Positions 19,127-28,321 of a stretch of 64,000 bases of DNA are shown here, in pieces. Under the pieces are notes generated by a model. The model saw nothing but the letters and a program-made list of their open reading frames with translations. It was not told the DNA's origin and did not search any database. Made by a program: the position numbers and the translations under genes. The DNA comes from CAWJFJ01 sp963800065 (GTDB taxonomy: Bacteria > Actinomycetota > Acidimicrobiia > Acidimicrobiales > UBA8190), in assembly GCA_963800065.1 (NCBI GenBank), contig CAWCZO010000002.1, positions 304,733-368,732 on the forward strand, read 5' to 3'. Each line of letters starts with the position of its first letter. Position 1 is the first letter of the stretch.

Positions 19127-20323
19127 GTGAGCACGCGCCACACCTTCACATCGGAGTCGGTGACCGAGGGTCACCCCGACAAGATGGCGGACCAGATCTC
19201 CGACTCCGTCCTCGACGCTGTCATCGAGCAGGACCCCCGGGCCCGGGTGGCCTGCGAGACGCTCCTCACCACCGGTCTCGTGGTGGTGGCCGGGGAGATC
19301 TCGACCGAGTGCTACGTCGACATCCCCTCGCTCGTCCGTGACGTCGTCTGCGACATCGGTTACGACACCGACGCCCACGGCTTCAACGGCCGGACCTGCG
19401 GGGTCATGGTCGCCCTCGACGCCCAGTCGCCCGACATCGCCCAGGGGGTCACGGCGGCCCACGAGCTGCGCACCGGGTCGGGGGGCGAGGACCAGCTCAA
19501 CGCCCAGGGTGCCGGCGATCAGGGGATGATGTTCGGCTACGCCTGCGACGAGACGCCCGACCTGATGCCCCTGCCCATCTGGTTGGCCCACCGCCTGGCC
19601 CAGCGCCTGGCCCAGGTGCGCCGGGTGGGGGTGCTGCCCTACCTGCGGCCCGACGGCAAGACCCAGGTGAGCGTCATCTACGAGGACGGTCGGCCGGTGG
19701 CCATCGACACCATCCTGATATCGACCCAGCACGCCCCCGGCGTCGACATCGAGACACTGCTCCTGCCCGATCTCCGCGAGCACGTCATCCATCCACTGCT
19801 CCCGTCGGACCTCGACACCGACGGCCTCCGTGTCCTGGCCAACCCGACGGGCCGGTTCGAGCTCGGTGGTCCCCACGCCGACACGGGGCTCACCGGTCGC
19901 AAGATCATCGTGGACACCTACGGCGGCATGGCCCGCCACGGCGGGGGCGCCTTCTCGGGCAAGGACCCCTCCAAGGTCGACCGGTCGGCCGCCTATGCGG
20001 CGCGGTGGGTGGCCAAGCACGTGGTGGCGGCCGGAGCGGCCAGCCGGTGCGAGGTCCAGGTCGCCTACGCCATCGGCGTGGCCCACCCCGTCTCCCTGAT
20101 GGTGGAGACCTTCGGCACCGCCACCGTCGACCCCGCCGCCATCGAGCGCGGCGTCCGTGAGGTCTTCGACCTCCGTCCGGCCGCCATCGTCCGCGATCTC
20201 GACCTCCTCCGACCGATCTACCGCCGGACGGCGGCCTACGGGCACTTCGGCCGGACGGACAAGGAATTCACGTGGGAGGCGACGCCGAGGATCGACGACC
20301 TGAAGCGCGCGCTCGGCCTCTAG
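19127..20323 (+). CDS. metK: S-adenosylmethionine synthetase
   Basis: It makes SAM from methionine and ATP. The 398-aa protein begins with FTSESVTEGHPDKMADQISD (ATP-binding loop), has GAGDQGMMFGYACDET in the middle and the C-terminal signature GGGAFSGKDPSKVDRSAAYAAR. The GTG start is preceded by GAGGAG. It follows coaBC and precedes the priA homolog, as in related actinobacteria. No recognisable SAM riboswitch is present. Confidence 0.97.
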   Translation: MSTRHTFTSESVTEGHPDKMADQISDSVLDAVIEQDPRARVACETLLTTGLVVVAGEISTECYVDIPSLVRDVVCDIGYDTDAHGFNGRTCGVMVALDAQSPDIAQGVTAAHELRTGSGGEDQLNAQGAGDQGMMFGYACDETPDLMPLPIWLAHRLAQRLAQVRRVGVLPYLRPDGKTQVSVIYEDGRPVAIDTILISTQHAPGVDIETLLLPDLREHVIHPLLPSDLDTDGLRVLANPTGRFELGGPHADTGLTGRKIIVDTYGGMARHGGGAFSGKDPSKVDRSAAYAARWVAKHVVAAGAASRCEVQVAYAIGVAHPVSLMVETFGTATVDPAAIERGVREVFDLRPAAIVRDLDLLRPIYRRTAAYGHFGRTDKEFTWEATPRIDDLKRALGL

Positions 20324-20382
20324 CCGTCCGGCCGGTGCCGGACCGAGGGCGCTCCCCGGCCCACCCCGGGAGGGTTGTCCGG

Positions 20383-22260
20383 GTGGTCCCCGACCTGGCC
20401 GCCGTCCACAAGGCGTTCGACTACACCGTTCCCGACGACCTCGCTGACCGGGTCCGGTTGGGGACCCAGGTGCGTGCCCCGCTCCACGGGCGCCGGGTGG
20501 CGGGGTGGGTGGTGGCCGACGGCGTCGATCCACCCGCCGGGGTCGCCCTCCGACCTCTGGCCTCGGTCCGCGGTTGGGGACCGCCCCCGGAGGTGGTGGC
20601 CCTGGCCGAGTGGGCGGCCTGGAGATGGGCCGGCCCGGTGTCGTCGCTCCTGGGAACGGCGTCACCCCCGGTGGCCGTGCGCGCCCTGCCGGCGGGCCCG
20701 GCCCCGGGTGGGGTCCACTCCGGCCCCGCCGCCGCTCCCCTCGGCACCTCGCCGCTCTTCGACGAGGCCCTCTCGGGGGGGACGGTGGTGCTCCGGCTCC
20801 CTCCGGCCGACGACCCCTTCCCGTTGCTCCTCTCGGCCGCCGACCGTCTGGCCGCCGGATCCGACGATGCCGGGGTCCTGGTCGTCGTCCCCAGCCAACG
20901 CCTGGCCACGGACCTCGCCGGCCGCCTCCGCAGGGCGCGACGGCGGGTGGCGCTGCTCCCCCAGGAGTGGCCGAGGGCCCGGGCCGGTGGCTGTGTGGCC
21001 GTCGGGGCCCGCGCCGCCGCCTTCGCACCACTGCCCCGCCTGGCCGCCGCCGTCGTCCTCGACGCCCACGACGAGGTGTACCACGAGGAGCGGGCCCCGA
21101 CCTGGTGCGCCTGGCAGGTGGCGGCCGAACGGGCCCGGCTCTCGGACGTGCCCTGCGTCCTCGTCTCTCCCTGCCCCACGCTCGACGTCCTCGCCGCCGG
21201 GCGCCTGGTGGCGCCGTCGCGGCGCGGCGAGCGCGGCGGATGGCCGGCCGTCGAGGTGGTCGACCGGCGCGACGACGATCCCCGCACCGGCCTCTTCTCG
21301 GACCGAGTGGTCGATCTGGTCCGATGGGGGGCGGCCGATCCGGGCCGCCGGGTCGTCTGCGTGGTGAACCGGACCGGACGGGTCCGCCTCCTGGCCTGCG
21401 CGGCGTGCGGTGAGCTGGCCCGTTGCGAGCGCTGCGAGGCGGCCGTGGAACTCGTCGACCCGCAGAAGGATCGGGGCGACGGAGCCGATCAGGCCGCCAT
21501 CCCGTCTCCGCCCTTCCTCCGGTGCCGGCGCTGCGGGCAGGAAAGGCCGGTGGTCTGCGCCCACTGCGGCGGTACCCGGATGAAGGCGCTGAAGGCGGGG
21601 GTCACCCGTGTCCGCGAGGAACTCGAGGCGCTGGCCGGGACGCCGGTCGCCGCCGTCTGGGGCCCGGCGCCGGCGCGCCGGGCGCGGACGTCGGTCGCCG
21701 GGGCCGACGACGCCGTGGGCGCCGGCGCCGGCGCCCGGGTGATCGTGGGGACCGAGGCCGTCCTGCACCGGACGGACGCCGCCGACGGGGTGGCCTTTCT
21801 CGACTTCGACGCCGAGCTCCTCGCCCCCCGGCTGCGTGCCGGCGAGGAGGCTCTGGCCCTCCTGGCCCGGGCCGCCCGCCTGGTCAGCCGGGCCCCGGCG
21901 GCGGCGCCGGGGGGCCGGGGCCGGGGCCGGATCCTCGTCCAGACCCGCCTCCCGCACCACGACGTCCTGACGGCGGCGTCGGCGGCCGACCCGGGGCGGT
22001 TGTCGGCGGCCGAGCTCGACATCCGGACCGCCCTCGACCTGCCCCCCGTGAGCGCCATGGCTCTCGTCTCGGGGCCGTCCGCCGACGCCTACGCCACGGC
22101 GTTGCGGTCATCGGCGCCGGCCACCGTGGACGTGAGTGGACCGGTCGACGGCGTCTGGTCGGTGCGCGCACCGGACCACGTCGCGCTGTGCGACCTCCTG
22201 GACAGCGTGGCGCGGCCGGCCGGACGCCTGCGGGTGGCCGTCGATCCCGTCCGGGCCTAG
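20383..22260 (+). CDS. priA: PriA-like primosomal protein lacking helicase motifs
   Basis: A homolog of the replication-restart protein PriA. The N-terminal 3'-binding domain (AAVHKAFDYTVPDDL) and zinc module survive, with cysteine pairs in CAACGELARCERC and CRRCGQERPVVCAHC. Walker A and a DEAD/DEAH box are absent (the position reads VVLDAHDEV), as in mycobacterial PriA, so it probably cannot act as an ATP-driven helicase and may serve as a structural primosome factor. GTG 20383 has GGGAGGG 8 nt upstream; GTG 20335 is an in-frame alternative that would add 16 residues. Confidence 0.8.
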   Translation: MVPDLAAVHKAFDYTVPDDLADRVRLGTQVRAPLHGRRVAGWVVADGVDPPAGVALRPLASVRGWGPPPEVVALAEWAAWRWAGPVSSLLGTASPPVAVRALPAGPAPGGVHSGPAAAPLGTSPLFDEALSGGTVVLRLPPADDPFPLLLSAADRLAAGSDDAGVLVVVPSQRLATDLAGRLRRARRRVALLPQEWPRARAGGCVAVGARAAAFAPLPRLAAAVVLDAHDEVYHEERAPTWCAWQVAAERARLSDVPCVLVSPCPTLDVLAAGRLVAPSRRGERGGWPAVEVVDRRDDDPRTGLFSDRVVDLVRWGAADPGRRVVCVVNRTGRVRLLACAACGELARCERCEAAVELVDPQKDRGDGADQAAIPSPPFLRCRRCGQERPVVCAHCGGTRMKALKAGVTRVREELEALAGTPVAAVWGPAPARRARTSVAGADDAVGAGAGARVIVGTEAVLHRTDAADGVAFLDFDAELLAPRLRAGEEALALLARAARLVSRAPAAAPGGRGRGRILVQTRLPHHDVLTAASAADPGRLSAAELDIRTALDLPPVSAMALVSGPSADAYATALRSSAPATVDVSGPVDGVWSVRAPDHVALCDLLDSVARPAGRLRVAVDPVRA

Positions 22261-22355
22261 CCGACCCGACGCCGGCCCTTGCCCGGCTCCGGCGCCCACG
22301 ACAAGATCGGGGGTGGGCCGCCGTGTCCCGGGCCCACGACGCTGGAGGATCTGCG

Positions 22356-23798
22356 ATGTCGGACTTCACCATGACCATCGGCGGGGAGGCGGTGGCCACC
22401 GACGGCACCTTCGGCGTCCGCAATCCGGCCACCGCCGAGGTCTTCGCCGAGGCCCCGGAATGCTCACGCGCCCAGCTGGACGCCGCCATGGACTCGGCGG
22501 CCAAGGCCTACCGGGACTGGCGGGCCGACGAGGACTACCGCCGCGCCTGTCTCCGCGAGGTCTCCGGCGTCTTGCTGGGGTCCCTCGAGGAGCTGGCCCC
22601 TCTCCTCACCGCCGAGCAGGGCAAGCCCATAAACGACGCCAACCTCGAGGTCTTCGGCTCGGCCATGTGGTGCACCTACTTCGCCGACCTCGAGATCCCG
22701 CGCCAGATCCTCCAGGACGACGACGAGGCTCTCGTCGAGGTCGTCAACCGCCCCCTCGGGGTGGTGGCCGCCATCACGCCGTGGAACTTCCCCGTGAACC
22801 TCGCCTTCTGGAAGATCGCGCCGGCGCTCCTGGCCGGCAACACCATGGTCCTGAAGCCGTCCCCCTTCACCCCTCTCTCCACCCTCAAGGTCGGTGAGCT
22901 CCTGCGGTCGGTCCTGCCCCCCGGGGTCCTCAACATCGTGAGCGGTGGCGACGACCTCGGCGCCTGGATGACGAGCCACCCCGTCCCCCGCAAGATCAGC
23001 TTCACCGGGTCCATCGAGACGGGGAAGAAGGTGGCCTCGGCGGCGGCTCCCGATCTCAAGCGGGTCACCCTGGAACTCGGGGGCAACGACCCCGCCATCA
23101 TCCTCGACGACGCCGTTCCGGCGGTGGTGGCCGACGGGATCTTCGGGGGTGCCTTCGCCAACAACGGCCAGATCTGCTCGGCCATCAAGCGCGTCTACGT
23201 CCCCGAGCGTCTCTATGACGAGGTGGTCGAGGCGCTGGCCGCCCGGGCCCGGGCCGTCACCGTGGGCGACGGGTCCACCAACGAGAGCAAGCTCGGCCCC
23301 ATCAACAACGCCCCCCAGTACGAGCGGGTGAAGGAGCTGGTGGCCGACGCCCTGGCCCACGGGGCCCGCGCCGCCGCCGGCGGGAAGGCCATGGACCGCC
23401 CCGGCTACTTCTTCGAGCCCACCGTCCTGTCCGACCTCTCCGACGGCGTCCGGATCGTCGACGAGGAGCAGTTCGGCCCCGCGCTCCCGGTCATCTCCTA
23501 CCGGGACGTCGAGGACGTCGTCGACCGGGCCAACGGGACCCACTTCGGTCTCTCCGGCTCCGTCTGGGGGACCGACACCGACCGGGCCGCCGAGATCGCC
23601 GGCCGCCTCGAGGCCGGGACGGCCTGGGTCAACACCCACCTGGCCCTGGGCCCCCAGTTCCCCTTCGGCGGTTTCAAATGGTCCGGGATCGGTGTCGAGA
23701 ACGGCCCCTGGGGTCTCCACGAGTTCACCGACGTCCAGACCGTCCACCGCTCGAAGACCGCTTCGCTCTCCCCGATCTCCTCCATGGTCGTCTCCTGA
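22356..23798 (+). CDS. NAD(P)-dependent aldehyde dehydrogenase
   Basis: It oxidises an aldehyde to the acid with NAD(P)+. The 480-aa length and motifs are full: PWNFPVN cofactor block, FTGSIETGKKV, the general-base glutamate in LELGGNDPA, the nucleophilic cysteine in NNGQICSAIKR, and the EEQFGPALPV block near the C-terminus. ATG 22356 has GGAGG 6-10 nt upstream. It interrupts the usual priA-def-fmt order, with an upstream hairpin (GTGGGCC/GGCCCAC, ~22312-22338) that may separate the units. Sequence resembles betaine/succinate-semialdehyde-type ALDHs, but the substrate cannot be fixed. Confidence 0.88.
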   Translation: MSDFTMTIGGEAVATDGTFGVRNPATAEVFAEAPECSRAQLDAAMDSAAKAYRDWRADEDYRRACLREVSGVLLGSLEELAPLLTAEQGKPINDANLEVFGSAMWCTYFADLEIPRQILQDDDEALVEVVNRPLGVVAAITPWNFPVNLAFWKIAPALLAGNTMVLKPSPFTPLSTLKVGELLRSVLPPGVLNIVSGGDDLGAWMTSHPVPRKISFTGSIETGKKVASAAAPDLKRVTLELGGNDPAIILDDAVPAVVADGIFGGAFANNGQICSAIKRVYVPERLYDEVVEALAARARAVTVGDGSTNESKLGPINNAPQYERVKELVADALAHGARAAAGGKAMDRPGYFFEPTVLSDLSDGVRIVDEEQFGPALPVISYRDVEDVVDRANGTHFGLSGSVWGTDTDRAAEIAGRLEAGTAWVNTHLALGPQFPFGGFKWSGIGVENGPWGLHEFTDVQTVHRSKTASLSPISSMVVS

Positions 23799-23808
23799 CG
23801 GGGGCCGG

Positions 23809-23814
23809 TATCCT
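23809..23814 (+). promoter_or_regulatory. -10 box for def
   Basis: TATCCT lies 6 nt before GTG 23821. The intervening GAGGAG could alternatively act as a Shine-Dalgarno sequence on a read-through transcript from the aldehyde dehydrogenase gene. Confidence 0.4.
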
Positions 23815-23820
23815 GAGGAG

Positions 23821-24411
23821 GTGACCGAGTACACCATCAGGCTCTACGGCGACCCGGTTCTCCGCCAGCGGGCCCCCGAAGTGGCCGAGATCGACGGGAA
23901 GCTCAAGACCCTCTCCGACGACATGGTCCAGACCATGTACGAGGCGCCGGGCGTGGGCCTGGCCGCCCCCCAGGTCGGTGTCCAGAAGCGGATGTTCGTC
24001 TACGACCTCCACGACGACCTCGGTCCCCGGACCATCGTGAACCCGGTCATCTCCGAGTCCCGGGGGGAGTGGACCTACGAGGAAGGCTGTCTCTCGGTCC
24101 CCGGCCTGGCCTGGGACATCGTCCGGCCCAAGGAGATCCACCTCACCGGCCTGGACCTCGACGGGAACGAGATCTCCATCGAGGCCGACGAGTACGAGGC
24201 CCGGGTCTACCAGCACGAGGTCGACCATCTCGACGGCATCCTCCTGGTCGAGCGTCTCGACGAGGATCAGCGGAAGGAGGCCATGCGGATCCTCCGGTCC
24301 CTGACGCTGCGTCTCCCCGGTGAGGACCCTGACGGGCTCCGCCGCCTCGTCCGACCCGAGGGCCATGATGGCAACGGGTCCGGCGCCCCGCCGGACCGAC
24401 CCGGCCTCTAG
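23821..24411 (+). CDS. def: Peptide deformylase
   Basis: It removes the formyl group from nascent N-terminal methionine. All three motifs are present: GVGLAAPQ (~43-50), EGCLSVPG with the metal cysteine, and QHEVDHLDG with the HExxH metal site. At 196 aa it is longer than the ~170-aa core because of a Gly/Pro-rich C-terminal tail. GTG 23821 has GAGGAG immediately upstream. It pairs functionally with fmt directly downstream. Confidence 0.95.
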   Translation: MTEYTIRLYGDPVLRQRAPEVAEIDGKLKTLSDDMVQTMYEAPGVGLAAPQVGVQKRMFVYDLHDDLGPRTIVNPVISESRGEWTYEEGCLSVPGLAWDIVRPKEIHLTGLDLDGNEISIEADEYEARVYQHEVDHLDGILLVERLDEDQRKEAMRILRSLTLRLPGEDPDGLRRLVRPEGHDGNGSGAPPDRPGL

Positions 24412-24465
24412 GCCGGAAGCTCGACCCCACCGAACCTCGCCCCCACCACCGGAGAGAGAGCACCC

Positions 24466-25380
24466 GTGGCCCGGCTCGCCTATCTCGGATCGCCGGCCCC
24501 CGCCGTCGCCCCCCTGGAGGCGCTCGTGGGCGCCGGTCACCAGATCGTCCTGGTGGTGAGTCGGGCCGACACCCGCCGGGGCCGGGGGACGGCCACCACC
24601 CCGAGCCCGGTGAAGGCCTCGGCCATGGGTCTCGGTCTCCCCGTCTCCGATTCCCTGGAGGACGTCACGAGCGTCGGGGCCGAGCTGGCGGTGGTCGTGG
24701 CCTACGGCCGGATCGTCCCGCCGGTGGTCCTCGATGTCGTCCCCATGATCAACGTCCACTTCTCCCTGCTCCCCCGGTGGCGGGGGGCGGCACCGGTGGA
24801 ACGGGCCATCCTGGCCGGGGACGAGGTCACCGGTGTCTGCGTCATGCGGCTGGAGGCAGGACTGGACACCGGTCCCGTCCTCGACCGGGTGGCGCTCCCG
24901 ATCGGACCCGACGAGCATGCGTCGGCTCTGCTGGACCGGCTGTCGGCGGCCGGGTCCGACCTCCTGGTCGAGGTCCTGGCCGACGGGGTGGCGGTCCTCG
25001 GCCCGGGGGAGCCCCAGGTGGGGGAGCCGACCTACGCGGCCAAGCTCGAACCTTCGGAGTTCGAGCTCCACTTCTCCCAACCGGCCGACATCCTCCACCG
25101 GATCGTCCGGCTGGACCGGGCCTGGACGACCTTCCGCGGCGAGCGCCTCCGGGTCCTCCGGGCGCGGCCGGTCCCGGCCGACCCGCCCGCCCGGCCGGCC
25201 CCGGGGTTCGTCCCGGACACCGCTGACGCCGTCATGGTCGGATGCGGATCGGACTCCGCCCTCGAGCTCCTCGAGGTCCAACCGGCCGGGAAGAAGCCGA
25301 TGGCGGCGGCCGACTGGCGCCGGGGGGTCCGCCTCGAACCGGGCGAGCGGTTGGGCGGTCCGCAGACCCCCAAGCCGTAG
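24466..25380 (+). CDS. fmt: Methionyl-tRNA formyltransferase
   Basis: It formylates initiator Met-tRNA using 10-formyl-THF. The catalytic block NVHFSLLPRWRGAAP (~104-118) and YAAKLEPSEFELHF linker are typical, and a C-terminal OB domain follows from ~205. The start is GTG 24466 behind GGAGAGAGAG. The gene is 54 nt after def, and its TAG is part of a TAGGCT -10 box for rpe. Length (304 aa) is normal. Confidence 0.95.
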   Translation: MARLAYLGSPAPAVAPLEALVGAGHQIVLVVSRADTRRGRGTATTPSPVKASAMGLGLPVSDSLEDVTSVGAELAVVVAYGRIVPPVVLDVVPMINVHFSLLPRWRGAAPVERAILAGDEVTGVCVMRLEAGLDTGPVLDRVALPIGPDEHASALLDRLSAAGSDLLVEVLADGVAVLGPGEPQVGEPTYAAKLEPSEFELHFSQPADILHRIVRLDRAWTTFRGERLRVLRARPVPADPPARPAPGFVPDTADAVMVGCGSDSALELLEVQPAGKKPMAAADWRRGVRLEPGERLGGPQTPKP

Positions 25381-25383
25381 GCT
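25378..25383 (+). promoter_or_regulatory. -10 box for rpe overlapping fmt stop
   Basis: TAGGCT shares its TAG with the fmt stop codon and ends 8 nt before the rpe ATG (25392). No ribosome-binding site is visible. Confidence 0.4.
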
Positions 25384-25391
25384 CGGTTCCG

Positions 25392-26069
25392 ATGCTGAAG
25401 ATCGCCCCATCGGTGCTGTCGGCCGACTTCGGCGGCCTGGCCGAGGCGGTCGGCGAGGTCACGGCCGAGGCCGACTGGTTGCACATCGACGTCATGGACG
25501 GCCACTTCGTCCCCAACCTGACGGTGGGGCCGCCCGTCGTCGAGTCCCTGCGGCGGCACTCCGGGCTCTTCTTCGACTGCCACCTCATGATGACCGACCC
25601 CGGGGCCTACCTGGAGGCGTTCCGGAGGGCGGGGGCCGACGGGTGCACCGTCCACGTCGAGGTGGGGAACACCGCGGCGTTGCTGGACCGGGCCAAGGCA
25701 CTCGGCTTGCGCGCCGGGTTGGCCCTCAATCCCGAGACCCCCTACGAGGCCGTCGACCCCTTTCTCGGGTCCGCCGACCTGATCCTCTGTATGACCGTCC
25801 ATCCCGGTTTCGGGGGCCAGTCCTTCATGGCCGAGGTCCTTCCCAAGATCGCCCGGACCCGCCAGGAGCTCGACCGCCGGGGACTCGGGGCCGACCTCGA
25901 GGTCGACGGGGGGATCGACGAGGAGACGGCTCCCCTGGTGGTGGCGGCCGGGGCCCGCGTCCTGGTGGCGGGGTCGGCCGTCTTCGGCGCCGAACGTCCG
26001 TGGGAGGCGGCCCGACGGATCCGCACGGCGGGGGAGAAAGCCCTGCCGGGAGCCCCGGTAGACTTGTGA
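25392..26069 (+). CDS. rpe: Ribulose-phosphate 3-epimerase
   Basis: It interconverts ribulose-5-P and xylulose-5-P, and so feeds ribulose-5-P to ribBA downstream. The 225-aa TIM barrel has IAPSVLSADF, WLHIDVMDGHFVPNLT (metal His/Asp), CHLMMTDP, VHPGFGGQSF and the catalytic aspartate in LEVDGGID. ATG 25392 is 12 nt after the fmt stop. The context links pentose phosphate supply with riboflavin genes. Confidence 0.96.
   Translation: MLKIAPSVLSADFGGLAEAVGEVTAEADWLHIDVMDGHFVPNLTVGPPVVESLRRHSGLFFDCHLMMTDPGAYLEAFRRAGADGCTVHVEVGNTAALLDRAKALGLRAGLALNPETPYEAVDPFLGSADLILCMTVHPGFGGQSFMAEVLPKIARTRQELDRRGLGADLEVDGGIDEETAPLVVAAGARVLVAGSAVFGAERPWEAARRIRTAGEKALPGAPVDL
26059..26064 (+). promoter_or_regulatory. 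-10 box for ribD
   Basis: TAGACT lies within the end of rpe, 9 nt before ATG 26074, giving a near-leaderless start. No Shine-Dalgarno sequence is visible. Confidence 0.35.
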
Positions 26070-26073
26070 TCCC

Positions 26074-27096
26074 ATGACGCCGGTCCCGAACCCGTCGCCC
26101 GGTCCGGGTGACCGGGGCGAGGATCTCGATGCCATGCGCCGGGCGCTCGCCCTGGCGGCGTCGGTGCGGACCCGGACCGCCCCCAACCCCTGGGTGGGAT
26201 CGGTGGTGGTGGCCGACGGACGCTGGTACGAGGGGGCCACCGAGCCCCCCGGCGGACCCCACGCCGAAGTGGTGGCCCTGGCCGCCGCCGGCGCTCAGGC
26301 GGCCGGTGCCACCCTCTACACGACCCTCGAACCGTGCACCCACCAGGGCCTCACCCCGCCCTGCACCGAGGCCATCGTGGCCGCCGGCGTGGCCCGGGTG
26401 GTCGTCGGCGTCCTCGATCCCGATCCCCGGGTGTCGGGGCGGGGCGTGGACGAGCTCCGGCGCGCCGGCCTCGACGTCGTCGTCGGCGTGGCCGCCGGGG
26501 AGGCGACGGAGCTCCTGGCCCCCTACCTGAAACACCGACGGACGGGCCGGCCCTGGGTCGTTCTCAAGCTGGCCGCCACCCTCGACGGCCGCATCGCCGC
26601 CCCCGACGGATCGTCGCGCTGGATCACCGGCGAGGAGGCCCGGGCCGACGCCCACCGGTTGCGGGCCACATCGGATGCCGTCCTCGTGGGCGCCGGGACC
26701 GTCCGGGCCGACGATCCCGAGCTCACCGTCCGGTCGGAGCCCCCGCCCGAGCGCCAGCCGCTTCGCGTCGTCCTCGGCCACGCCCCCCCCGACGCCCGGG
26801 TCCACCCGGCGCTCGAGATGAAGGGGGAGCCGAGCACCGTCCTCGACGAGCTCGGGGCCCGGGGGATCCTCCAGCTCCTGGTGGAGGGGGGAGCGGGCGT
26901 GGCCCACGCCTTCCACCACGACGGGATGGTCGACCGTTACGTCCTCTACCTGGCCCCCGCCCTGTTCGGGGGCGAGGACGCCACACCGATGTTCGCCGGG
27001 CCCGGGGCCGCCACCATGGAGGGGATCTGGCGGGGCCGGCTGGTCTCGGTCGTCCGACTGGGGGACGATCTCCGTGTCGAGCTGGAAGCGGCCTGA
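26074..27096 (+). CDS. ribD: Bifunctional riboflavin deaminase/reductase
   Basis: It deaminates and then reduces the pyrimidine from GTP cyclohydrolase II in riboflavin synthesis. The N-terminal deaminase (~15-150) has zinc ligands in PHAEVVAL and EPCTHQGLTPPC. The reductase half (~155-340) has VVLKLAATLDGRIA, SRWITGEEAR and LLVEGGAGVAHAF. It is directly followed by ribBA, with no ribE (riboflavin synthase) in between, unlike many ribD-E-BA-H operons. ATG 26074 is 4 nt after the rpe stop. Confidence 0.94.
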   Translation: MTPVPNPSPGPGDRGEDLDAMRRALALAASVRTRTAPNPWVGSVVVADGRWYEGATEPPGGPHAEVVALAAAGAQAAGATLYTTLEPCTHQGLTPPCTEAIVAAGVARVVVGVLDPDPRVSGRGVDELRRAGLDVVVGVAAGEATELLAPYLKHRRTGRPWVVLKLAATLDGRIAAPDGSSRWITGEEARADAHRLRATSDAVLVGAGTVRADDPELTVRSEPPPERQPLRVVLGHAPPDARVHPALEMKGEPSTVLDELGARGILQLLVEGGAGVAHAFHHDGMVDRYVLYLAPALFGGEDATPMFAGPGAATMEGIWRGRLVSVVRLGDDLRVELEAA

Positions 27097-27097
27097 C

Positions 27098-28321
27098 GTG
27101 GAGATAGCACGCGTCGAGGACGCCATCGCCGCCGTCGGCCGGGGCGAGATCGTGATCGTCGTGGACGACGAGGACCGCGAGAACGAAGGGGACCTCGTCA
27201 TGGCCGCCCAGGCCGTCACGCCGGAGAAGATCGCCTTCTTCCTGGCCCACACCTCCGGTGTGATCTGCGTCCCCCTCACCGCCGACCGGGCCGACCAGCT
27301 CGAGCTCCCCCTGATGGTGACGGCCAACACCGAGTCGCAGCGGACCGCCTTCACCGTCTCGGTCGACTACCGGCACGGCACGTCGTCGGGCATCTCGGCC
27401 GAGGACCGCTCGGCCACCATCCAGGCCCTCATCGACCCCCACACCAGGGCCACCGATCTGAACCGGCCCGGACACATCTTCCCTCTGCGTTACCGCGCCG
27501 GCGGTGTCCTGAAGCGCGCCGGCCACACCGAGGCCACCGTCGACCTGGTGAAGGCGGCCGGCCTCTATCCGGCCGGTGTCCTCTGCGAGATCGTCTCCGA
27601 GGACAAGCAGGGCATGGCCCGTCAGCCCGAGCTCGAGGCCTTCGCCAAGAAGCACGACCTCCTCCTCATCTCGATCGCCGACCTCGTCCGCTACCGCCGC
27701 CGCAAGGACAAGCTCGTCCGTCGGATCGCCGGTCCGGCGCGGATCCCCACCGACTTCGGCGACTTCACCGGCTACGTCTACGAGTCCGTCCTCGACGGGG
27801 AGCACCATCTGGCCATCGTGAAGGGTGACCCCGTGGGCCAGAGCGATGTCCTCGTCCGTGTCCACTCCGAATGCCTGACCGGCGACGTCCTCGGCTCGTT
27901 GCGCTGCGACTGCGGCCCCCAGCTCCACGAAGCCCTCCGACTCATCGCCGACGCCGGCACCGGGGTCGTCGTCTACCTGCGCGGCCACGAAGGGCGGGGC
28001 ATCGGCCTGGCCCACAAGCTCCGCGCCTACCACCTCCAGGAACAGGGCCACGACACCGTCGACGCCAACCTGGAATTGGGACTCCCGGTGGACAACCGCG
28101 AATACGGGATCGGCGCCCAGATCCTCGTCGACCTCGGAGTGACCACCATGCGGCTCATGACCAACAACCCCATGAAGTACGGAGGCCTCGAGGGTTTCGG
28201 CCTCGACATCTCCGACCGGGTCCCGCTGGCCAACCACGCCAACCCGGAGAACATCGGGTATCTCCAGACCAAGCGCGATCGGCTCGGTCACATCATGGAG
28301 GGCCTCGATGACGAGCTCTGA
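27098..28321 (+). CDS. ribBA: 3,4-DHBP synthase / GTP cyclohydrolase II
   Basis: A bifunctional enzyme: the N-terminal RibB (~1-200) makes 3,4-dihydroxybutanone-4-P from ribulose-5-P (IVVDDEDRENEGDLVMAA metal and substrate block, RPGHIFPLR). The C-terminal RibA (~205-407) opens GTP, with zinc cysteines in CLTGDVLGSLRCDCG and RGHEGRGIGL. GTG 27098, 2 nt past the ribD stop with GGAAG upstream, is preferred; GTG 27074 would overlap ribD and add eight residues. Its end overlaps ribH by 14 nt. Confidence 0.95.
   Translation: MEIARVEDAIAAVGRGEIVIVVDDEDRENEGDLVMAAQAVTPEKIAFFLAHTSGVICVPLTADRADQLELPLMVTANTESQRTAFTVSVDYRHGTSSGISAEDRSATIQALIDPHTRATDLNRPGHIFPLRYRAGGVLKRAGHTEATVDLVKAAGLYPAGVLCEIVSEDKQGMARQPELEAFAKKHDLLLISIADLVRYRRRKDKLVRRIAGPARIPTDFGDFTGYVYESVLDGEHHLAIVKGDPVGQSDVLVRVHSECLTGDVLGSLRCDCGPQLHEALRLIADAGTGVVVYLRGHEGRGIGLAHKLRAYHLQEQGHDTVDANLELGLPVDNREYGIGAQILVDLGVTTMRLMTNNPMKYGGLEGFGLDISDRVPLANHANPENIGYLQTKRDRLGHIMEGLDDEL

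Noticed and set aside
17522..21031. Very long minus-strand open frame opposite coaBC, metK and priA
   Set aside because: High-GC shadow of real genes; composition Arg/Gly/Pro-rich with no motif.
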